Program-made: the position numbers and the translations under genes
NCBI RefSeq assembly: GCF_027484205.1
Contig: NZ_JAIXUB010000015.1
Span: 496,001-560,000, forward strand
Origin: Flavobacterium sp.
Lineage (GTDB): Bacteria > Bacteroidota > Bacteroidia > Flavobacteriales > Flavobacteriaceae
DNA length: 64,000 nucleotides
Reading direction: 5' to 3'
Shown here: in pieces, positions 58,575 through 64,000 of the stretch
How positions within the stretch are numbered: the stretch's first letter is position 1
Layout of the letters: each line of letters opens with the position of its first letter
The notes under the pieces: generated by a model
What the model was told of the DNA's origin: nothing
What the model saw: only the letters and a program-made list of their open reading frames with translations
Database searches by the model: none

Positions 58575-59867
58575 TTATGCAATTACCTCTGGTCTTCTTT
58601 TCTTTAAATGAAGTTTTTGAATAGGAGTAAGGTGAGTTCTGTTTTTAAATGCAATAGAAAAAATTATCAATTGATAGAATAGAATTCCGTAATTGCTTTC
58701 GCCAAAAATTCCGAATTCGGTAAACGAATTTATTAAAATTGGGATTAGAATTCCAATAAGCATTAGTCGGGTTTCTTTATCTTCTGTAAAAAATGCTTTG
58801 ATGGTAAAGAATACTTGAAAAAGAGCAATAGTTAGTCCAATAAAGCCCAAATTCATAAGCACTTGCATAAAAGTATTGTGTGTCATTTTACCCGGATACG
58901 TATGTACACTTTGAAAGAATTCTTTGTAATCTATACGCATGTAGCCAAAGCCTAAAAGTGGTTCGCGTGGCAAACCTTCGGTTATTAATGCTTGCCAAAA
59001 AGGTAATCTTCCTGTAAGCGTTAGAATTTCTTCCATTCTTTTTTGATCGCCACCTTTTAGTATCATTTCGTTAATTGCAAATGGCATTACCATTAAAACA
59101 CCACCAATAATAGCTAATTTTAAACCTTGCTTTTTGGTTTGATTGATATGAAAAAAAATAATCAGCAACGCACCAATTAATGAAGATCGTGATCCAGTCA
59201 TAAACAAAGCATAAAAAATTACAAGGATTTTTATAATCGTCCAAGTTTTGTTTTTGAAACGATAAAGATCAAAGATTAAGCAAGCTACGCCAACGCCAGC
59301 TAACATTCCAAGTTCGTTCGGATTCATAATAGTGCCACCAAGTCGGGCTTCTTCTCCACCATTTGTAAGTCGGAAAAAAATATCAGGATTAATCCACATT
59401 CCAACTACAAAAACGAGTTGTAAAATGAAAACAGAATTTCCCAATAAATGATACAATCGTATGGAATGTCCTTTATAAAATGTATCTAAAACTTTTAAAC
59501 TTTTGATAAAAAAATAAGCAAAAACAAAACTTTGAAAGGTCATGAACCATTGCAATGCACTAAATCCTGGATTGGTACTCCACATGAAGGACATGAAACC
59601 TAAAAATAAATATCCAATGTAAAACAAAGTTGCAAATGAGTTTTTATATCCCATTGTATTTACAGCTCCATGATTAATTATTTTTTTATAAATAAATATT
59701 GAAGAAATCATCACACCCATTCTGCCCACTATTTTGATGCCACGAGTGATGTTTACATTTTCGCTCCATGTAAAAAAACAAGCAATCATCAATAACAGAA
59801 TGATAAACATATAATTGTTTATTTTCTTTAAAAAATCTTCATTGGTAGTTGTGGCTAAAAATTCCAT
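58575..59867 (-). CDS. O-antigen ligase/polymerase (Wzy/WaaL type)
   Basis: A 430-residue membrane protein with about eleven helices. The O-antigen ligase domain is recognised from TGSRSSLIGALLIIFF (about 225-240, helix with SR motif), the large loop with GRLPFWQALITEGL and FGYMRIDYKEFFQSVHTYPG, and HNTFMQVLMNLGFIGL. It joins repeat units or ligates a glycan to a lipid at the outer face of the inner membrane. The gene overlaps the GT4 gene at 59867 by one base. Confidence 0.88.
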   Translation of the reverse strand: MEFLATTTNEDFLKKINNYMFIILLLMIACFFTWSENVNITRGIKIVGRMGVMISSIFIYKKIINHGAVNTMGYKNSFATLFYIGYLFLGFMSFMWSTNPGFSALQWFMTFQSFVFAYFFIKSLKVLDTFYKGHSIRLYHLLGNSVFILQLVFVVGMWINPDIFFRLTNGGEEARLGGTIMNPNELGMLAGVGVACLIFDLYRFKNKTWTIIKILVIFYALFMTGSRSSLIGALLIIFFHINQTKKQGLKLAIIGGVLMVMPFAINEMILKGGDQKRMEEILTLTGRLPFWQALITEGLPREPLLGFGYMRIDYKEFFQSVHTYPGKMTHNTFMQVLMNLGFIGLTIALFQVFFTIKAFFTEDKETRLMLIGILIPILINSFTEFGIFGESNYGILFYQLIIFSIAFKNRTHLTPIQKLHLKKRRPEVIA

Positions 59868-60982
59868 TATGCTTTGTACAGTTTTGTATTAAAATCTTGA
59901 ATAACTCTTCTCCAATTAAAATTTTCTTTAACCATTCTAATTGCGTTTCTACGAATTTTAATAAACTCGTTTTGGTTTTGCCAAATGATAGCTAGTTTAT
60001 TCATCGATTTTTCTAAATGATTACTGTTATGTTCAAATATCATATCTCCAGCTTGAAATTGATAAATTAAATCGCCAATGTTCGTAGCATCAGTAACGAT
60101 GCATGGTTTTCCATAACTGGCTGCTTCAATTACTGATGTTGGCAATCCTTCATTTCTTGATGGATGAACAAAAATGTCCATTTGTTGAAGCAAATCTTCC
60201 TTTTCTTTTCCAAATTTTTCACCAAAAAGGATGATGTTATTTTGTAAATTATTATCAACTATCATTGTGTTGAGCTTTTCTTTCTCTTTGCTATCACCAA
60301 CAATCCATAGTTTAGAATTCGGATTTTTTAAAGTGTACTTTTTGAAAGCTTTAATAAGCGTATCCAATCCTTTGGTATAAATATCCAATCGTCCGATGAA
60401 ACCAAAAACAATGTCTTTATTTTTTGAATCAGACATAGAAATTGTATTTTCATTTTCAAACCCATAAGGAACTAAAATTGTTTTTTTGTTTTTGTACAAG
60501 CATTTTAATCCTACAGTTTCACTTTTTCCAATGCAATGAATTTTAGTAGAATTTTTTAAAAGATGTAATTCAAATAAATTGAAATACATTCTTTTAATCC
60601 AAAAACTTCTGTCCATAGCGATGGAATTATAAGCGCCATGTGGAGTAAAAACAAAATCAATATTATTTTGTTTCATTACTTTTCCAATGCCAGAAAAAAC
60701 AGGTATCCAACCACCATGAATATGGAAAACAGCTTTTCCCTTTTTTTCTAAAATTGCTTTTTTCATACCTGATGGAATGGCAAAAGGGTTCAATCCTCTT
60801 AGAAATAAACGTGTTTCAAAATTACGCTCGCCATAATTCTTTTTTAAATCTTTTGTGATTCCCCAAACAGCTACTTTTTTTCCAAATTCGGCTTGTTTTG
60901 TAGCCAAATTATAAACTACTTTGTTTACGCCATTCATCCTGTTTGGATTGGCTTTTCCTAAAACGATATGAATTATTTCCAT
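59867..60982 (-). CDS. GT4 glycosyltransferase
   Basis: A 371-residue GT-B enzyme. MEIIHIVLGKANPNRMNGVN opens the acceptor domain; VFHIHGGWIPVFSGIGKVMK and FTPHGAYNSIAM are typical of GT4 in capsule loci. The donor half shows VFGFIGRLDIYTKGLDTLIK and PSRNEGLPTSVIEAASYGKP with the E-x7-E residues. It overlaps both neighbours (1 and 10 bases), so these genes are tightly coupled. Sugar unknown. Confidence 0.92.
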   Translation of the reverse strand: MEIIHIVLGKANPNRMNGVNKVVYNLATKQAEFGKKVAVWGITKDLKKNYGERNFETRLFLRGLNPFAIPSGMKKAILEKKGKAVFHIHGGWIPVFSGIGKVMKQNNIDFVFTPHGAYNSIAMDRSFWIKRMYFNLFELHLLKNSTKIHCIGKSETVGLKCLYKNKKTILVPYGFENENTISMSDSKNKDIVFGFIGRLDIYTKGLDTLIKAFKKYTLKNPNSKLWIVGDSKEKEKLNTMIVDNNLQNNIILFGEKFGKEKEDLLQQMDIFVHPSRNEGLPTSVIEAASYGKPCIVTDATNIGDLIYQFQAGDMIFEHNSNHLEKSMNKLAIIWQNQNEFIKIRRNAIRMVKENFNWRRVIQDFNTKLYKA

Positions 60983-62205
60983 AGGTAAAAATTGTTTTTA
61001 GTAAGACGATTTTGCCAATACAAAATCATTATAATTTGATTGCAAATTAATCCAGAAACTGCTCCATAAAGTCCAGAGTAGTTTAGTAAAAAATGAAAAG
61101 TTAAAATTGAAAACACAAATGATAGTAAGTAACCAACAAAGAAAATTTTGTTCAAAACCAATATTCTAACAGCAATTCTAATGGGATAACTCAAGAAAAT
61201 AAAGAAATATAAAACGGCAACAATTTTTACAACATATCCATATTCTTGGTATTTTGTTCCACCAGTTAATACTATGATTTCTGTTGAAAAAAGAAATAAT
61301 ATTGAAAGCAAAACACCAAATAAAATAGCGCCATAAGTTGTAATTGTGAGCAAATATTTTTTGGCTTTGGCTATATTTTCATTGTACAAAAAGGCAACTT
61401 TTGGTAAGAAATAATTTTCTACTGATTGTAATATGATGTTTATAATTCCGAAGAATGATTGCACTAATCGTAATGCGCCTAATGCTTCAATTCCAAGATA
61501 TATTCCTGAAATTAATACGAAGAAATTGCTCGAACTCCATTGTAAAACGGCTACGCTAAACAACCATTTTCCTTGAAAAATATGATCGTTTAAAAAAGTT
61601 TTCCAAGATATTGGATGTTCATAGTTTTTGAAAATAAATACTAACCCTGGAATGGCAGAAACAAAATTTGCCAAACCAATAATGTAAAGTGTGATTGTTA
61701 AATTAATATGGTTATTAAAAGAGTAAAACCCAATGATTATAAGTAGTAGGAAAAGAAAATCAATAACTAAAACCAAAAGAATCGAAGCTAATGATAAAAA
61801 GAATTTTCTGAAAAAATCTTGAAAAATATAGCCACTGATAAAGCAGATAATTGCATTGGAATGAGAACTAAAAATTGCTTCGATGGAAAAAGAAATGGCT
61901 AGCAGCTTTACTATGAACATGAAAAAAAGAAGTAAAGCCACTAGCCCAAGGAATAAAGACACATAATATTCCTTTTTCTTTGTAATTTTTGAAATAGAAA
62001 CTTGAAAAGGTTGAATTAACAATGCATTTATAATGCTCATTATTAAATATGTAACAAGTAGTATTATTGAAAAAACGCCAAAGTTTTTCACATCTAGTTT
62101 TTGAGCTAAAAACAAGGTCAATATAAAGTTAGTTCCGCTAAAAATGGCTTGGTCAAATAAAACCAAAACTGATTGCGAGAAAACTATTTTTTTGATGCGA
62201 TTCAT
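60973..62205 (-). CDS. Wzx-like oligosaccharide flippase
   Basis: A 410-residue membrane protein with about twelve helices of the MATE/Wzx superfamily. The first helices begin VFSQSVLVLFDQAIFSGTNF, with the conserved FTLFLAQ-like segment FILTLFLAQKLDVKNFGVFS, typical of the polysaccharide transporters. It would move the lipid-linked repeat unit across the inner membrane. It overlaps the Wzc-like gene by 4 bases. Confidence 0.9.
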   Translation of the reverse strand: MNRIKKIVFSQSVLVLFDQAIFSGTNFILTLFLAQKLDVKNFGVFSIILLVTYLIMSIINALLIQPFQVSISKITKKKEYYVSLFLGLVALLLFFMFIVKLLAISFSIEAIFSSHSNAIICFISGYIFQDFFRKFFLSLASILLVLVIDFLFLLLIIIGFYSFNNHINLTITLYIIGLANFVSAIPGLVFIFKNYEHPISWKTFLNDHIFQGKWLFSVAVLQWSSSNFFVLISGIYLGIEALGALRLVQSFFGIINIILQSVENYFLPKVAFLYNENIAKAKKYLLTITTYGAILFGVLLSILFLFSTEIIVLTGGTKYQEYGYVVKIVAVLYFFIFLSYPIRIAVRILVLNKIFFVGYLLSFVFSILTFHFLLNYSGLYGAVSGLICNQIIMILYWQNRLTKNNFYLWK

Positions 62206-64000
62206 TTTTTAGTAACTTGTTTTGTAAAGTATTTTTTCCAAAGTTTTTTTATTTCAACCAATACATTTGGATTGTAACCCGCTTTGTTTAGCACAAACCA
62301 AGTATTTGGCAATTGGTATTCATCTTTCAACAATTCAATTTTTATAATGTTTTTTTCAGCAGTTTTTCTACTATCAAGTACAATTAAATTTTGTGTTGCC
62401 AAATTCATAAAAAGTAATCCCAATTGATCTTCTTTAATGCTTTGATTGTGAATTAAACACAAATCATACGATTCGATTTTTGTTTGAATTTCGTTTAAGA
62501 AACTAGTTTTGGTATAACTTAAAAATTTGTTATCGGCATAACTTACATAATCATTTTTTGGAATTAAATTTTCCAATTCACCAGTTGCATCGATAGCTAA
62601 AACTTTTCTACCTTGCGTTATAAAAGCGTTAATTAAGTTTTTAGAATGAAAAAGATGATGGTTTGATTTATCGTATGAACTCACCACAATTATGCTTTGT
62701 TTTTGCAACAAGCCTTTAAGTTCCATTTGAATTGCTTCCTTCAGGAAATTGTTTTTTATATTTTCATTTTTCTTTATAAATGGTGTTGAAAAGGCTATTG
62801 GAATGGTACTGTTTTTTTCAATTGTAAAAGCGTCATTCACTTTTGCTTTAGCATAATGAACAATATAAATTAGTGTAATTGAACCCAATAATCCCAAGAA
62901 AGCTGCAACAACAATTATAATTCCTCTTATTGGAGAAACTGGCGATTTAGAAACTTCTGCTGGAGAAATGATTTTGTGAAAAGCAATTTTTGCCGATTTT
63001 GCTATTTCGGCTTCGATTCGTTTTTCATTCAGGAAATTATAATTTTTCTCGTATAAACTGAAATCTCTATTCAAAATATTCAATATTTTTTCTTTTTCAG
63101 GCAAACCAATAAATACTTTCTCCGATTCTTCAATATCGTTAGAAAGCTCGTTGTATTTAATTAGTAAATTTCTTTCGGTATTTTTTACACTTTCAATTTG
63201 ATAATCGATTAAGTCTTTTAACTTGGCATCAATTATTTTAACTTTTTCGTTTTCTGGCGTATAGGTTAATAATAAATCTTTTTTGTCTGCTTGTAATTTC
63301 TTCATGTTTTTTACCATTTCTGTTGAAAGTAAATCGGTAAAAGCTTCAAAATTTGGTGCCAAACTCATATAATCGTCTTTGCCAGAAGCAATATATTTAT
63401 TCAAATCTTTTATAGCATCAAGATTCATTTTGATGTTTGTTTGTTGAATTTTCAATTGGGATATCTTACGCAAGTCGATTTCTGTTTCTTGACGAACATT
63501 GATAATATTTCTTTTGTCTCGATAAGATTGAATATTTTCTTCTGATTCTGAAAGTTTTTTATTGGCACAATCAATTTCATTATTTAAAAAGGAAACCGTT
63601 GTGTTTGCTGCTCTATATTTATTTTCGATATAATCTTTGATGTACATTTCTGCCAATTTATTTACAAACAAAGCTGCTTTTTCCGGCACATTACTTTTCA
63701 GATTAATTCTTATAACAGGCACATCTTTATCAACAGGAACGATATCTAAATTTTTATTGATTTTAGTCAATAATTTTTGTTTGCTTAAAAATTCAAATTC
63801 ATAATTGTCGATTATTTTTAGGTCTTTTTTAGAATTAATGAAATCTTCATTTAAGGAAATTAATAGTTTTCCGTTTTCAATTTTTAATGGTTTTCCAAAT
63901 GTTCCTTTAATTTTAGTTTTAGAATCAGGATATGAAAAGTAATAATCATTTTTAGAACTAATTTGCAATGAATATCTTTTATCTAACGCTTTTTCAGAAT
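62202..64000 (-). CDS. Wzc-like polysaccharide co-polymerase with a degenerate kinase domain, 5' end missing
   Basis: The frame is open to the right edge (599 codons; an internal TTG at 63968 is not the start), so the N-terminus is outside. The visible part has the Wzz/GNVR region with a long periplasmic coiled coil (about 120-330) and a transmembrane helix with the VSPIRGIIIVVAAFLG proline motif. A C-terminal domain shaped like a bacterial tyrosine kinase follows. There the Walker A site, normally GEGKT/S, reads SYDKSNHHLFHSKN; the second Walker site is AIDATGE, and the catalytic DTPP loop reads LIHNQS. So it is probably unable to hydrolyse ATP and may act only in chain-length control. Confidence 0.88.
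   Translation of the reverse strand, partial: SEKALDKRYSLQISSKNDYYFSYPDSKTKIKGTFGKPLKIENGKLLISLNEDFINSKKDLKIIDNYEFEFLSKQKLLTKINKNLDIVPVDKDVPVIRINLKSNVPEKAALFVNKLAEMYIKDYIENKYRAANTTVSFLNNEIDCANKKLSESEENIQSYRDKRNIINVRQETEIDLRKISQLKIQQTNIKMNLDAIKDLNKYIASGKDDYMSLAPNFEAFTDLLSTEMVKNMKKLQADKKDLLLTYTPENEKVKIIDAKLKDLIDYQIESVKNTERNLLIKYNELSNDIEESEKVFIGLPEKEKILNILNRDFSLYEKNYNFLNEKRIEAEIAKSAKIAFHKIISPAEVSKSPVSPIRGIIIVVAAFLGLLGSITLIYIVHYAKAKVNDAFTIEKNSTIPIAFSTPFIKKNENIKNNFLKEAIQMELKGLLQKQSIIVVSSYDKSNHHLFHSKNLINAFITQGRKVLAIDATGELENLIPKNDYVSYADNKFLSYTKTSFLNEIQTKIESYDLCLIHNQSIKEDQLGLLFMNLATQNLIVLDSRKTAEKNIIKIELLKDEYQLPNTWFVLNKAGYNPNVLVEIKKLWKKYFTKQVTKK

Noticed and set aside
63966..63968. TTG at 63968 as the start of the Wzc-like gene
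   Set aside because: The frame continues without a stop to the right edge and the Wzz-type N-terminus is missing, so the gene extends beyond the window.
50676..64000. Horizontal transfer of the polysaccharide locus
   Set aside because: Such loci are often transferred, but base composition by eye is as AT-rich as the rest and no mobile genes or boundaries are visible, so no claim is made.

Overview
The window is about 64 kb of AT-rich DNA from a member of the Flavobacteriaceae, most likely a Flavobacterium. The evidence is the Bacteroidetes -7 promoter element TAnnTTTG in front of many genes, a protein with a type IX secretion sorting tail, a DnaE carrying a fused proofreading exonuclease, flavobacterial lipoproteins, and many short interspersed repeats of kinds I associate with Flavobacterium. 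No phage, insertion sequence or CRISPR array is visible.

Layout. 1-1457 (minus): lipid/envelope enzymes (a glycosyltransferase cut by the window edge and an LpxH-like phosphatase). 1579-4162 (plus): trmB, a LysE-type exporter, an alkyltransferase-like DNA-repair protein and a lipoprotein. 4164-13083: a sigma-54 response regulator/histidine kinase pair divergent from a HlyD/ABC ATPase/MacB-like permease/TolC export operon. 13175-16951: Fe-S and ferredoxin genes (Mrp, NifU-like, ferredoxin-NADP reductase, 2Fe-2S ferredoxin), with a two-gene nucleotidyltransferase cassette placed between the reductase and its probable ferredoxin. 17051-23152 (plus): a tight seven-gene operon with an AdoMet-decarboxylase-like protein, DUF4178, a small membrane protein, DUF350, a membrane-anchored spermidine-synthase-like protein, a FAD amine-oxidase-like protein and a polytopic membrane protein. 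This is one of the two best candidates for a poorly described system.

23158-29698 (minus): SGNH hydrolase, phosphoesterase, DUF3050, glutaryl-CoA dehydrogenase, a TonB-type carboxypeptidase-regulatory protein, and an rpsP-rimM-trmN6 operon. 29876-37458 (plus): lipoprotein, RRM protein, dnaE, thioredoxin and DUF58. tRNA-Asp follows at 37545, then a GIY-YIG gene flanked by two equal-length 61-bp direct repeats. 38302-50674 is mixed: a T9SS-secreted protein, DUF456, small exported proteins, a GT2, a flippase-like protein, ruvC, an intact lipoprotein facing a decayed relative, hemW, a cyclase-family gene, GNAT and MmcQ/YjbR.

50676-64000 (minus) is a polysaccharide (capsule or O-antigen) locus read from beyond the right edge: a Wzc-like protein with an apparently dead kinase domain, Wzx flippase, four glycosyltransferases, Wzy/ligase, a hexapeptide acetyltransferase, a WecA-like initiating transferase, and a 787-residue protein joining aminoglycoside-phosphotransferase-like, nucleotidyltransferase-like and thymidylate-kinase-like domains. 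Two gaps inside the locus carry the same hairpin plus promoter-like module.

A second theme is microrepeat spread. Short GC-richer repeats, rare against this background, lie between genes and have also entered reading frames without breaking them (hemW twice, the flippase-like gene twice, probably the cyclase gene). All functions are read from motifs by eye; no database search was run.
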